This document shows positions 16,736 through 25,775 of a DNA stretch of 56,374 bases, in pieces. The position numbers and the translations under genes are program-made. How positions within the stretch are numbered: position 1 is the stretch's first letter; each line of letters begins with the position of its first letter. Origin of the DNA: a candidate division WOR-3 bacterium (GTDB lineage: Bacteria; Hydrothermota; Hydrothermia; Hydrothermales; JAJRUZ01); NCBI GenBank assembly GCA_039803925.1, contig JBDRZL010000014.1:1-56374 (forward strand), in the 5' to 3' direction. A model generated the notes under the pieces. That model was not told where the DNA came from, ran no database searches, and was given only the letters and a program-made list of their open reading frames with translations.

Positions 16736-17855
16736 ATTTCACCTCCTTTTTTAAGGGAAAAATTTCCTTTTCCACATAATTATACTGTATATAAATGCAG
16801 TATTTTTTATTGTTAATATAACCTCCCTTAAATTTATTTACCATAAATTTATCTTTTATAAAATATATACCTTCTGGTTCAAATACAAAATGCCTGTAAG
16901 TGATTTTAAATTTTAAAAAAAACAGGTCAATATTATCACTGAAATTTTGGTATTTAATAAAAATTCTATTTAAAAATACAAATTCAAAAGAAGTTAATTC
17001 TAAGTTACTTGTCTTTTTTTTATAAAAATTATTACCTTCAAGAAAAAAAGCATCAAAGTAATCCTCAAAGAATTTTTTATAACTTATATTTAACAAAATC
17101 CTTTCAAAAATTATTTCCATTTGTGAATAAAAAAGTGAATTTATTTGGCTTTCCGTATTTTCAAAAATAAATGGAATTGTTTCAAAAATAACCTCATGTT
17201 CTCTTATTGAGTTAAAAAAATTCACTTTTTTCAAAAAACCCGTTTTAAAGGAAACATTTTTATTTAAATAGAGTATATTAAAAGAAGGGGAAATTTTGTT
17301 TTTATTTAAGTATAAATAAAAGGGCAAATAAAAACTTTTTATTTCGGGCATAAAATAAATGTAGTAAATAAATTTTTTCAAAAATTTGATCCCAAAACCT
17401 TCTTTTAAATTTTCAAAATATAAATCCCCTACGAGCTCTTCATCAAAGGTTAAAAATTCCTTAAATTTTTTTTCATAAAATAAGGGGAATTTTACATTAA
17501 AAAAGAATTTTAATTTTTCAAAATTAATCAAATAATTAAATTTAATATCCTGAAAATACTCTGTGTAATTATTAGCCTTCCTGAAAAACCCATCTAAACT
17601 TATAGTTGTATCAACTGTTTTTTTAAATAGAACAAAACGAAAATTAAAAGAATTAAATTCCCTGTAATTATAATAAGAGAAAAAGAAATCAAGGAAGGGA
17701 AATCTTTTATTAGCTTCAAAGTCAATAGAATTTAAAAAATTTAAATTGAATTTTAGGCTTTTGTTTAAAATCTGAATGTTTTTCAATCTATTTGAATAAT
17801 ACTCATAAAGGGAGAAAAAGTCTTGAGTAAAAATTACAAAAATTAATATTTTCAT
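16713..17855 (-). CDS. Putative outer-membrane beta-barrel protein, hypothetical
   Basis: This 380-residue product is extremely rich in Phe, Tyr, Asn and Lys. It has a weak signal-like start (MKILIFVIFTQDFFSLYEYY). Repeated alternating polar/aromatic stretches (for example KLKFFFNVKFPLFY and YCIYIQYNYVEK) and a terminal FGIQKRF give the look of an outer-membrane barrel. No named family is recognised. The end overlaps era by 23 bases. The extreme composition may reflect AT mutation pressure on a membrane protein. Confidence 0.65.
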   Translation of the reverse strand: MKILIFVIFTQDFFSLYEYYSNRLKNIQILNKSLKFNLNFLNSIDFEANKRFPFLDFFFSYYNYREFNSFNFRFVLFKKTVDTTISLDGFFRKANNYTEYFQDIKFNYLINFEKLKFFFNVKFPLFYEKKFKEFLTFDEELVGDLYFENLKEGFGIKFLKKFIYYIYFMPEIKSFYLPFYLYLNKNKISPSFNILYLNKNVSFKTGFLKKVNFFNSIREHEVIFETIPFIFENTESQINSLFYSQMEIIFERILLNISYKKFFEDYFDAFFLEGNNFYKKKTSNLELTSFEFVFLNRIFIKYQNFSDNIDLFFLKFKITYRHFVFEPEGIYFIKDKFMVNKFKGGYINNKKYCIYIQYNYVEKEIFPLKKEVKFGIQKRF

Positions 17856-17896
17856 AATTTTTTGAAGTTTTAAATATAATACTATAAAATTTTAAT

Positions 17897-18739
17897 ATGA
17901 GAAAAATAATTAAGATGTTATTCTTAATATTTATAGGGGGTAAGATATGGGGTGAAATTCTTATAATAGACGGAATAGGCGACGAAAACATAAATAATAA
18001 GATAAAAGAGGTATCTAAGGATAAGTTAGTTTTTATAAGACCAGAAGATTTTAAAAACAGTATTGATGGTTATAAATTGATAATCTTACTGGGAGACAGA
18101 GCTTTAGAATTCTACAAAAAAAACAACTGGGATAAACCCTGTGTAGTAGGGTATGTAAAAAATCCAATTTATGAGATTCCGATAACAGGTACAGGTTTAA
18201 GGTATGGACTCCCTCACACTCTTCTTTTTACAATAATTTCCTCATCTATGAAATGGGTAAAAAGAGTGGGAGTAATTTTTCCCTATGAATATTCTGAGTC
18301 AAACTATGTAGAGGAATTAAAGAGAATTTCAAAAACTTTCAATATAGATATAAAAATTGTTTTTGTTCAGGGAAAACAGGTTAAAAAAGCTTTTTCAGAA
18401 TTATCCGGTATTGATCTTTTTTTACTTTTACCATGTGAATTTACTCTTGATGAAAATTCTGCAAGATACTTTATTGAAGAATTTACAAATCTTAAAATAC
18501 CTGTTTTTGGATTTGAAAAAAAACATGCTGTAATGGGAGCTTTAATGAGTTATGATATTGAAAAAAATTATTTAATAGAATTTCTTAACATTATTAAGCT
18601 TGTATCTGAAGGAAAAGACCCTTCTACAATTCCAGTAAAATATCCTCAGAACTATGAGATTTACATAAAGAAAAAAACAAAAGATATACTTAAACTTGAG
18701 GTTGATAAATTAGCTCTTAAAAATGTAAATGAAATTTGA
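17897..18739 (+). CDS. ABC-transporter substrate-binding-like protein (ABC_sub_bind type)
   Basis: It has a short signal-like start (MRKIIKMLFLIFIGGKIWG). It then shows features of the family typified by tryptophan/tyrosine ABC substrate-binding proteins: a VGVIFPYEYSESNYVEEL segment near residue 116-135, FLLLPCEFTLDENSARYFIEE near 174-194, and IPVFGFEKKHAVMGALMSYDIEKNY near 201-225. No permease or ATPase gene is adjacent. Two GHKL-ATPase proteins follow, the first overlapping by 11 bases. That suggests it serves as a periplasmic ligand sensor and not as a transporter part, which is inference. Confidence 0.75.
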   Translation: MRKIIKMLFLIFIGGKIWGEILIIDGIGDENINNKIKEVSKDKLVFIRPEDFKNSIDGYKLIILLGDRALEFYKKNNWDKPCVVGYVKNPIYEIPITGTGLRYGLPHTLLFTIISSSMKWVKRVGVIFPYEYSESNYVEELKRISKTFNIDIKIVFVQGKQVKKAFSELSGIDLFLLLPCEFTLDENSARYFIEEFTNLKIPVFGFEKKHAVMGALMSYDIEKNYLIEFLNIIKLVSEGKDPSTIPVKYPQNYEIYIKKKTKDILKLEVDKLALKNVNEI

Positions 18740-20093
18740 GGTATTAATTTTAAACTGTGTTAATTTGAAAAATGAAATGGAAGCTTTGAAATACATAAAG
18801 AATTTTCTTGAAAGGGAAGCCATTGATGCCACTATAAATATAAGAATGAATGGATATGAAATAACAGTTTCTCCATTTAATGATATTTTAATTAAAAAAA
18901 GTTTTGATGAAAGAGGTATAAAAACTTTTATAGAAGGAGAACTGGATAAAAAATATGAGGATTTAGTAACATTTCTTTTTTCATACTATATAAAAAAAAG
19001 AGAAGATGAGTTAAAAAACAAAATACAGAATTCTTTAAAAAAAGGTTTAGAGGAAGGTGAAAAATTATTATTTAAGCTTGAAGGATGGGAGAAAAATATA
19101 CTTGAAACAGATCCCCTTTTCTTTCTTTTCTTGAATTATAAAAACCTCTCAAAAAATTTGGAAGAAAAAAAAGATCTTTATTACACTTTTTCTGATTTAA
19201 GCACTTTTACTTTTTTTAAGATTATTAATTGTGAAAGAGAGGAACATCTTAAAGAAATTCTTTACTATACATTAAGAAAGTTACTAATTGAGGATTTTGA
19301 GTATTTCTTTTTATTTTTTGAAGATGATATTTTGCCTATCAATTCCCTTTTCTCTTCTTTTTTTATGGATGATTTTTTTTATGATGATTTATGCAGGAAT
19401 AAAATTAGGAAAAACATAAAACAAATTCAATACAAGAATAAAAAATTATACCTTTTTTATTCAAACCTTATAGAAAAAGAAATAGGAGTTTTAGGAGTAT
19501 ATACTAACAAGGAAATTAGCAGTGAAATGAATATTTTCTTTACCTATTTATCTACTATTACTCTTTATTTCTATTTAAAAAGAAATATAAAAATTGCATA
19601 TAATTTTACAAAAAGGATTCTTCCTGTTATAAACATCAAAGCAGCAATTCTTAAATATAAAAGATATGATGAATTAATTGAAAATTTAACAAAACCTATT
19701 CATAAATTTAATATTGTAGAAACCGTAAAGGAGGTATTAAATATACTTGACTTTGAAATTGAAAGAAAAAAAATCAAGGTAAATATTGAAAAAGAGGAAT
19801 TTATATGTGAGGGAGATAGAGAGCTTTTAAAAATTGCTTTACTAAACTTATTCAAATACTTAATTTCTTTTAACAGGATCAGGGGTTATATGAGCATTTA
19901 CTTTAGAGAAGGTGAAATGCTGATTGAAGATTCTGGAATAGGATTAACAAAGAATGACCTTGAGCTAATTTTAGATCCCCAGGATATAAATGAACCATTA
20001 TCCCTTTCTGGAATTATATTTAAAACCCTTGGTTATGATATTCAAATTGATGTAGAAAGGGGTATTGGAAATAGAATAAGAATAATTTTTTAA
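18729..20093 (+). CDS. Divergent histidine-kinase-like protein with degenerate GHKL domain
   Basis: A 454-residue protein. The N-terminal two thirds has no recognised domain and is Phe/Lys-rich. The last 140 residues resemble a HATPase_c domain: an N-box-like helix (ELLKIALLNLFKYLISFN) lacking the usual Glu/Asn, a G1-like DSGIGLTKNDLELIL, and a final strand RGIGNRIRIIF. No phosphoacceptor H-box was found. It overlaps the substrate-binding gene upstream and ends two bases before the next GHKL protein. It may be a partner or scaffold for the intact domain. No membrane helix is obvious. Confidence 0.6.
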   Translation: MKFEVLILNCVNLKNEMEALKYIKNFLEREAIDATINIRMNGYEITVSPFNDILIKKSFDERGIKTFIEGELDKKYEDLVTFLFSYYIKKREDELKNKIQNSLKKGLEEGEKLLFKLEGWEKNILETDPLFFLFLNYKNLSKNLEEKKDLYYTFSDLSTFTFFKIINCEREEHLKEILYYTLRKLLIEDFEYFFLFFEDDILPINSLFSSFFMDDFFYDDLCRNKIRKNIKQIQYKNKKLYLFYSNLIEKEIGVLGVYTNKEISSEMNIFFTYLSTITLYFYLKRNIKIAYNFTKRILPVINIKAAILKYKRYDELIENLTKPIHKFNIVETVKEVLNILDFEIERKKIKVNIEKEEFICEGDRELLKIALLNLFKYLISFNRIRGYMSIYFREGEMLIEDSGIGLTKNDLELILDPQDINEPLSLSGIIFKTLGYDIQIDVERGIGNRIRIIF

Positions 20094-20095
20094 TC

Positions 20096-20662
20096 ATGTT
20101 ACCCATTTATATGTACGAGTTTTTAAAGAGACTGGGCTTTCAAGAAAATCATGAAATAATAAAAAGAGAAATGGATCGGCTTTTAATTTTACAAAATATA
20201 ATAGATGGTAAAATTATTCTAAATAATAGAAAAATAAATCTCTTTGATTTTATGAATAATTTTTTAGAAAGAGAAAAAGAAGATGGTATTGTTTTTGATT
20301 TAAATCTATTCTCTCCTCCTCAAACCTTAGAAATAACTACTGATTCAAACTACTTTGATATAATTTTGAAAGAATTGATAGACAATTCAAAGGTTTCCAT
20401 ATCCAAATCAGGTCTTATAAAAATAAATATAAACAAAAGAAATTACAATATTTTAGAAATAATTGACTCAGGAACAGGTATTCCGAAATCTGATATTAAA
20501 AAAATTTTTACTCCATTCTTTGTTACAAATTTTCATCTTTTTAAAGGACACCTTGGGATTGGGCTTTCAATAGTAAGTGGTTTATTAAAATTTATGGGTG
20601 CAAAAATTGAAATAAATTCAGAATATTCAAAGGGTACGAAAGTCACTCTCTATTTGATTTAA
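20096..20662 (+). CDS. GHKL ATPase protein, histidine-kinase catalytic domain without H-box
   Basis: This short 188-residue protein carries an intact kinase ATP-binding domain. The N box is ILKELIDNSKVSIS near 97-110, G1 is DSGTGIP near 131-137, the F box is FTPFF near 144-148, and G2 is GHLGIGLSIVSGLL near 157-170. Upstream is a short helix (HEIIKREMDRLLILQNIIDG) resembling the second helix of a DHp domain, but the phosphorylated His helix is missing. It is last in a three-gene unit behind the substrate-binding protein. No response regulator lies nearby. It may form a heterodimer with the preceding protein, or act as a split kinase. Confidence 0.75.
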   Translation: MLPIYMYEFLKRLGFQENHEIIKREMDRLLILQNIIDGKIILNNRKINLFDFMNNFLEREKEDGIVFDLNLFSPPQTLEITTDSNYFDIILKELIDNSKVSISKSGLIKININKRNYNILEIIDSGTGIPKSDIKKIFTPFFVTNFHLFKGHLGIGLSIVSGLLKFMGAKIEINSEYSKGTKVTLYLI

Positions 20663-20683
20663 AGTTTATAAAAAATTTATAAT
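20654..20683 (+). promoter_or_regulatory. Predicted promoter of the V/A-ATPase operon
   Basis: TTGATT (20654-20659) and TATAAT (20678-20683) are 18 bases apart, overlapping the end of the GHKL gene. No leader motif follows. Confidence 0.45.
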
Positions 20684-20711
20684 TAACTTTTAAAAATTAA
20701 AATAAATCAAC

Positions 20712-21050
20712 ATGCATAATCACAAAATAAAAATAAGAGAAAATCTTTTTTACCTCTTGAAAGAAGAGGAGGAGAATTATCCTTTTATAGAAGAAAAATT
20801 AAGAGAAAAAGAAGAATTGATTAAAAGGGAAAAACTTGAAGGAGAAAGAAAACTAATTAAATTCAGAGAGGAAATGGAAAAGAAAAAGGAAGAATTGATA
20901 AAAAAAGGAATTTTAAAAATAGAGGAAGAATGTGAAAAAATTTATGAGGAGGGTAAGAAAAAGGCTAAAGAACTTATAGAAAATATTGAAAAATATAAGT
21001 GGGAAGCACTTAAAGTTTTTGAGGATGTAATTTTTAAAGGAGAAATCTAA
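20712..21050 (+). CDS. V/A-type ATPase subunit G/H (peripheral-stalk coiled coil)
   Basis: The 112-residue protein is nearly all charged helix (long runs of Glu/Lys with heptad spacing, for example REKEELIKREKLEGERKLIK). That fits the G/H stalk subunit, which pairs with subunit E to hold the stator. It lies first in the operon, directly before subunit I, the position of this subunit in Thermus and archaea. Composition and position drive the call; there is no sequence signature. Confidence 0.7.
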   Translation: MHNHKIKIRENLFYLLKEEEENYPFIEEKLREKEELIKREKLEGERKLIKFREEMEKKKEELIKKGILKIEEECEKIYEEGKKKAKELIENIEKYKWEALKVFEDVIFKGEI

Positions 21051-21053
21051 AGT

Positions 21054-22949
21054 ATGGCAACTTTAAGAATGAAAAAAGTTGAAATAATTGGTGAAAAGGA
21101 AAGACTTGATAAATTTTTAAGAAAATTACAAGAATTATCAGTTCTTCACATTGAGGATAAAGAACTTGAGGAAAGTATTGAATTTATAAAACCTGCTATT
21201 TCAGAAAAGGAAAAAGAAATCTTAAAAAAGATTGATAGAGCTATCGGTATGATTGAAGAAATAAGAAAGGAGGAGATGATTTCTTCCCATAAGATTGAAA
21301 AAAGAGAATTTAAAGACATTGAAGATTTATTTAACAATTTGGAGGAAATTTATTTAAAATATAAAAAAATAAAAGAAGAGGAAAAGAAGCTTATTGAAGA
21401 GAGAAATTTATATTTTTCCTTTACAAAAATACTTGAGGTTTTTGAAGAACTTATAGAAAAGGAGGAAATACATATACCTGAAAATTTTGAAGTTAAAGGC
21501 TTTCTTTTACCAAGGGAAGAACTTATTCTTTTATCAAGAATTAAGGAAAACTTTGAAAAGGATTATGGTGAAAAAGTAAAAATATTTGAGAGGGTTATAA
21601 AGGGAAATCAAATAGCAATTCTTATAATCTATTCTCCGGAAATAAAAGATGAGTTAAGAGAAAGGTTATGGAGGGAAGGTTTACCGGAAATAAGTTTACC
21701 AGAGGATATTGGAAAATTATCCTTTAAGGAAATGCTTAAATTTTTGAGAAATAAACTTGAAGAAATTCCCAAAAAATTTAAGGAGAATGAATTAAGAAAA
21801 AAAATATTTATTGATAAAAATTTAAATATCCTTTTTAACAGTTTCTATATATTGCAGGATATAAGGGATTTATTGAAAATAAAAGAAAAGGGCATATTTG
21901 TTACAAGATACTTTTTTTATTTAGAGGGATTCTTACCTGAAAAGGATATAGAATCTTTGAGAGAAATTGTAAAAGAAGAAAATGTTTATTTAAAGGAGAC
22001 AAATCCTATGAAAGAAGAGTATAAGAGAGTTCCTGTAATACTAAAAAACCCTTCTTTCTTTAAAAATTTTGAGCCTTTTATAGAATTTTTCTCATTACCT
22101 GTATATAGAACTTTTGACCCAACATCAGTTTTGGCAATTTTCTTTCCGGTATATTTTGGATTCATGCTTGGTGATATTGGTTACGGTTTTCTGAGTTTTC
22201 TGCTTTTTCTTTTACTTTACTTAAAGTTTAATAAAAATGAATTTATAAAGAGGATAAGTTTTGCTTATATTTTGGCAAGTATTTTTACAATTTTATTTGG
22301 TTTATTGTATATGGAGATGTTTGGCGATTTGCTTGAAAAAATTGGGTTTAAACCGATTTTTCATAGAGTTCATGATGCTAATACATATCTTTTAATTGCA
22401 ATTAGTTTTGGTTCATTTCAGGTTATACTTGGTTTTATTCTTGGTATTTATAATGCTTTAAATCTTGGGCACGGAAAGCATGCAATAGGTGTTTTTTCCA
22501 TGTTATTGGGTCTTTTATCACTTCTTTTACTTGCTGGAACAAGTCTTAAGATACTTCCAGATTATTTATCATCAATTCTTCTTATTTTTCTATTTTTATT
22601 TATGATAATGTCCTTTAAGTTTCATGGTCCTGCAGCACCAATTGAAATATTTTCTGCTTTTGGTCATATACTTTCCTTTGCAAGGCTTATGGCTATAGGA
22701 CTATCTTCTGCAATAATAGCAGTGATAGCAAATAAATTTGTAAGTATACTTCCGTCCATAATTATAGGAATCTTAGTAATGTTTTTATTTCATGTTCTTG
22801 CTTTTATACTCGGAATTTTTGACCCGACAATTCAGGGATTAAGGCTTCAATTTGTTGAATTTTTTACAAAATTTTATGAAGCAGGTGGAAGGGAATATAA
22901 ACCTTTATTTAAAAGATTAAAAGGGGTTCCACTCCCAGAAATAAAATAA
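21054..22949 (+). CDS. atpI: V/A-type ATPase subunit I (membrane a-like subunit)
   Basis: This is the large stator subunit that forms the ion half-channels beside the rotor ring. At 631 residues it has the cytosolic N-terminal arm (LRMKKVEIIGEKERLDKFLRKLQEL..., with coiled-coil segments to about residue 350) and a C-terminal membrane part. The membrane part has several helices, including the conserved stretch FFPVYFGFMLGDIGYGF near 363-379, and a late helix with FGHILSFARLMAIGLSSAI that carries the key Arg. That layout matches bacterial/archaeal subunit I. It sits three bases after the G/H gene. Confidence 0.93.
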   Translation: MATLRMKKVEIIGEKERLDKFLRKLQELSVLHIEDKELEESIEFIKPAISEKEKEILKKIDRAIGMIEEIRKEEMISSHKIEKREFKDIEDLFNNLEEIYLKYKKIKEEEKKLIEERNLYFSFTKILEVFEELIEKEEIHIPENFEVKGFLLPREELILLSRIKENFEKDYGEKVKIFERVIKGNQIAILIIYSPEIKDELRERLWREGLPEISLPEDIGKLSFKEMLKFLRNKLEEIPKKFKENELRKKIFIDKNLNILFNSFYILQDIRDLLKIKEKGIFVTRYFFYLEGFLPEKDIESLREIVKEENVYLKETNPMKEEYKRVPVILKNPSFFKNFEPFIEFFSLPVYRTFDPTSVLAIFFPVYFGFMLGDIGYGFLSFLLFLLLYLKFNKNEFIKRISFAYILASIFTILFGLLYMEMFGDLLEKIGFKPIFHRVHDANTYLLIAISFGSFQVILGFILGIYNALNLGHGKHAIGVFSMLLGLLSLLLLAGTSLKILPDYLSSILLIFLFLFMIMSFKFHGPAAPIEIFSAFGHILSFARLMAIGLSSAIIAVIANKFVSILPSIIIGILVMFLFHVLAFILGIFDPTIQGLRLQFVEFFTKFYEAGGREYKPLFKRLKGVPLPEIK

Positions 22950-22965
22950 AATTATGGAGGTAAAA

Positions 22966-23292
22966 ATGAAAAAACTAAAATTCCTTATGTATACAATATT
23001 CTTCATGGTAATCTCATCAGCAATTCTTTTGGCAGAGGAAGTAGCTCATGCTGCACAGGAAGCAGGTGGAGATGACTTTTCAAAACTACTCGCTCATATA
23101 GGTGTTGCTCTTGCTGTTGGTATACCTGGTCTTGGAACAGGTTGGGCTCAATCAAGAATTGGTGCAGCAGGTGCAGGAACAATTGCTGAAAGACCTGAAA
23201 CAGCCATATGGATTATAATAATGCTCGCGATACCTGAAACAACAGTTATACTTGGATTTGTTATAGCCTTTATGCTTATGGGTAAAATTTAA
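22966..23292 (+). CDS. atpK: V/A-type ATPase subunit K (rotor c-ring)
   Basis: This is the proteolipid ring subunit. I choose the ATG at 22966 over that at 22954 because GGAGGT at 22956-22961 lies just upstream of it; the product is then 108 residues. An N-terminal hydrophobic segment (KFLMYTIFFMVISSAILLAEE) precedes one c-type hairpin. Helix 1 is GVALAVGIPGLGTGWAQSRIG and helix 2 carries the ion-binding Glu in AIPETTVILGFVIAFMLMG. The Gln in GWAQ and the ET that follows Pro are the residues that form Na+ sites in known Na+-binding c rings. The hydrophobic N-terminus may be a cleaved signal or a third helix. Confidence 0.93.
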   Translation: MKKLKFLMYTIFFMVISSAILLAEEVAHAAQEAGGDDFSKLLAHIGVALAVGIPGLGTGWAQSRIGAAGAGTIAERPETAIWIIIMLAIPETTVILGFVIAFMLMGKI

Positions 23293-23867
23293 TGACTCTT
23301 AAGGAATTTGTAAAGGGAAAAATAAATAAAATAATTGAGGAGATTGAAAAGGAGACTTTTTTAGAAATAAAAAAAATTAGAGAAGATTTGGAAAAGGAAA
23401 AAGAAACTATAGGGGAAAGAATGTTAAAAGAAGTAGAAAATTTTTTAAAAATTGAGAGAGCTAAAAGGATAGCTGAAGTAAAGCTTAAAGCACTAAATGA
23501 AGTTTTGTTATCAAGAAATACTATTTATGAAAGACTTTTAGATATTTTAAAAGAGGATATAGAAAGGAGAAGGAAAAATGGAACCTACAGAGAATTTTTT
23601 GAAAAGCTTTTTTTAGAAGCTCTTACAGATTATGGTGAAAGAGAAGGAAAAATTATCTGTTCTCCACAAGATTACGAATATACAAGGGAGCTTGTTGAAA
23701 AAATGGAACTACAATTTGAAATTCAAAAAGATGAAAGTATATTTGCAGGTGTTATAATAGAGCGGAAAGATGGTAAAATAAGGGTTTTAAATACTCTTGA
23801 ATCAAGATTAAAAAAAGCAGAACCATATTTAATGCAGAAACTTTTTAATCAGATTTTTAAAATTTAG
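23292..23867 (+). CDS. atpE: V/A-type ATPase subunit E (peripheral stalk)
   Basis: The 191-residue protein starts with a long coiled-coil helix (about residues 1-75, many Glu and Lys). A small globular C-domain follows, ending in QFEIQKDESIFAGVIIERKDGKIRVLNTLESRLKKAEPYL, the characteristic subunit E finish (shown in part). It pairs with the G/H subunit. Its ATG overlaps the last base of the subunit K stop, so the two are tightly coupled. Confidence 0.9.
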   Translation: MTLKEFVKGKINKIIEEIEKETFLEIKKIREDLEKEKETIGERMLKEVENFLKIERAKRIAEVKLKALNEVLLSRNTIYERLLDILKEDIERRRKNGTYREFFEKLFLEALTDYGEREGKIICSPQDYEYTRELVEKMELQFEIQKDESIFAGVIIERKDGKIRVLNTLESRLKKAEPYLMQKLFNQIFKI

Positions 23868-23868
23868 T

Positions 23869-24891
23869 ATGGATGATTTTGGGTATATAAATGCAAGGAT
23901 AAGGGCAAAGAAGGAAAAACTTTTAAAAAGACAGGAAATTGAAGAATTGCTACAGGCTGAAAATTTTGAAAAGTTTGTTGAAAACCTTCAAAAAACGGAA
24001 TACTCAAGGGATATTGAAAGGGGAGAAATTGATTTAGAAAAGGTATTAAGGGGAATTAACAAAAACTTTTCAGATACAATTAAAGGTATAATGGAATTTT
24101 CTTCAGGAAATCCGAAAGAGCTTCTTTATATTCTCCTTTCAAGGTTTGTTGTGGCAAATATAAGAGCAATTATAAGAGGGAAAATGAGGAATATTAAGCC
24201 TGAGGATATTGAAACAGCACTTTTTCCTGTTCTTGAATTGGATGAACCAAAATTAAAGGCTCTTCTTTCAAAGGAAGAAACCTCAGAAGTTCTTGAATTA
24301 CTTTTAACTTTTAGAATTCCCCTTCCTTTTGTTATAACAAGTAAATTGATCAAAAAAGTGAGGGAAAAGGATATTGAATTTGTTGAAAATTATTTAGAAA
24401 GTTCATATTATAGTTATGCATTTAGCAAGGTAAAAAGGGGAGATGGCGATAAAGAATTTATAAGGTATATGTTAAATTCTTGGGTTGATCTTAAAAATAT
24501 AGTAGGTATTTTGCTCTATTTAAAATACGGCATAAGCCCCCTCGGTAAAATTGAACTTCTTCCTTATGGGTTTTTAACTGAGAATCAGAGGAAAGCCCTT
24601 TTAAAGGCTCAGAGTTTAAAGGAAATTTCAGAAATTTTGTTTTCTACGAAATACAGAGAACTTTCAAAGTTAATAACAGAGGGAGATATTATAGGTTTTG
24701 AAAAGCGTTTTGAGGAGGTATTGAGTTTATGGGCAATAAAGGGTTTTTTAAAGGACCCTTTATCAATTGCTATACCACTTGCTTATATAATTTCAAAATA
24801 CAATGAGGTTGTAAATTTGAGAATTATTGCCTTTGGAAAGTATCATGGTTTAGAAACCTATGAAATAAGGAAGGAGATACTTTTAATATGA
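23869..24891 (+). CDS. atpC: V/A-type ATPase subunit C (central stalk socket)
   Basis: This 340-residue protein has the AC39/subunit C pattern: DDFGYINARIRAKKEKLL at the start, a helical body, ILLSRFVVANIRAIIRGK near 88-105, and the late LAYIISKYNEVVNLRIIAFGKYHGL segment near 303-327. It forms the cap that links the central rotor to the c ring. Spacing from subunit E is one base, and the final four bases overlap the start of subunit F. Confidence 0.92.
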   Translation: MDDFGYINARIRAKKEKLLKRQEIEELLQAENFEKFVENLQKTEYSRDIERGEIDLEKVLRGINKNFSDTIKGIMEFSSGNPKELLYILLSRFVVANIRAIIRGKMRNIKPEDIETALFPVLELDEPKLKALLSKEETSEVLELLLTFRIPLPFVITSKLIKKVREKDIEFVENYLESSYYSYAFSKVKRGDGDKEFIRYMLNSWVDLKNIVGILLYLKYGISPLGKIELLPYGFLTENQRKALLKAQSLKEISEILFSTKYRELSKLITEGDIIGFEKRFEEVLSLWAIKGFLKDPLSIAIPLAYIISKYNEVVNLRIIAFGKYHGLETYEIRKEILLI

Positions 24892-25226
24892 AGGAAAGAG
24901 AAAAAGAGATTAAGGTTCTTGCTTTAACGGAGGAAGGTTATGATGCTGGTTTTAGACTCGCGGGTTGTATTACAAGGAAGGTAAAGGATGAAAAGGAGCT
25001 TTCTAAAATTTTGGAACATTTTATTGAGAACGGTGAGTTTGGAGTGATACTTGTAGAGGAATCTTTATATCAGAAGATAGAGGAGAGAAAAAGGAAAAAG
25101 TATGAAGAATTATCTTTTCCTTTAATAGTTGGTCTAAATTTAAAACCTGAAGGTAGACTTGATCCGGCTGAACACATAAGGGAGTTAACGAAAAGGGCAA
25201 TAGGTTACAGTTTAAAGATAAAGTAA
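24888..25226 (+). CDS. atpF: V/A-type ATPase subunit F (central stalk)
   Basis: The 112-residue protein has the Rossmann-like subunit F fold: an opening strand and helix (KVLALTEEGYDAGFRLAG), then GEFGVILVEESLYQKIEE near 47-64 and the LSFPLIVGLNLKPEG strand near 74-88. It is the last ATPase gene here. Subunits A, B and D, which usually follow F, are absent; the next genes lie on the other strand. Confidence 0.92.
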   Translation: MKEREKEIKVLALTEEGYDAGFRLAGCITRKVKDEKELSKILEHFIENGEFGVILVEESLYQKIEERKRKKYEELSFPLIVGLNLKPEGRLDPAEHIRELTKRAIGYSLKIK

Positions 25227-25233
25227 ATTTTTA

Positions 25234-25755
25234 TTATTTTGAAAAAGTTCCTAATTCTATAAGAATTATATAAAAGCGGTCGCGTAAAAAGAAGTATCTG
25301 TATCTTTCAGAAAGTGGAATATTTATAGGATAATCCTGATAGGAAAGGGCAATAAAAAAATCTTTTGATGGAATTTTGTATCTAAGCTGTATTAATGGAA
25401 ATGAAAATAAGAATCTGGTATAAAGATTTGGAATATTGAGTGGATAAGGAGAGTAAGCACTTACATATGTAAAGTTTCCTATACCACTTCCTATTTTCAG
25501 TTTTTCATTAAAAAAAGTTTTTGATAATTCAAAGGAAGATATAAATTCAAAGGCGAATTCAGGAGATTTATCTGAGATTTTTTCTATAACTCCTCCGCTT
25601 CTAATTAAGAGTGAACCTCCCATGATAAATTGTCTCAAAGGTTTTTCAATTTTTATTCCATAAAAGGGGGAATTAATAGGCTTTTCTGGCCAATAAAAAG
25701 GTGTAAAATTTATCCAGAAGTTTAAAGAAGTAAAAAGAATTAGGATAAAGTTCAT
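25234..25755 (-). CDS. Exported protein, paralogue of the next gene, hypothetical
   Basis: A 173-residue product with a hydrophobic N-terminal segment (MNFILILFTSLNFWINF). Alternating aromatic strands follow (for example LSYQDYPINIPLSERYRYFF), suggesting a small outer-membrane barrel. It shares with the neighbouring gene the segments NSPFYGIKIEKP / NSPFWGIGFEFP and KTFFNEKLKIGSGIGNFTY / KKFFNEKIELSIGGGNFIY. These mark the pair as tandem duplicates. A ribosome binding site (AAGGAGGAAT) precedes the ATG. The family is not recognised. Confidence 0.75.
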   Translation of the reverse strand: MNFILILFTSLNFWINFTPFYWPEKPINSPFYGIKIEKPLRQFIMGGSLLIRSGGVIEKISDKSPEFAFEFISSFELSKTFFNEKLKIGSGIGNFTYVSAYSPYPLNIPNLYTRFLFSFPLIQLRYKIPSKDFFIALSYQDYPINIPLSERYRYFFLRDRFYIILIELGTFSK

Positions 25756-25775
25756 ATTATTCCTCCTTTATATAT

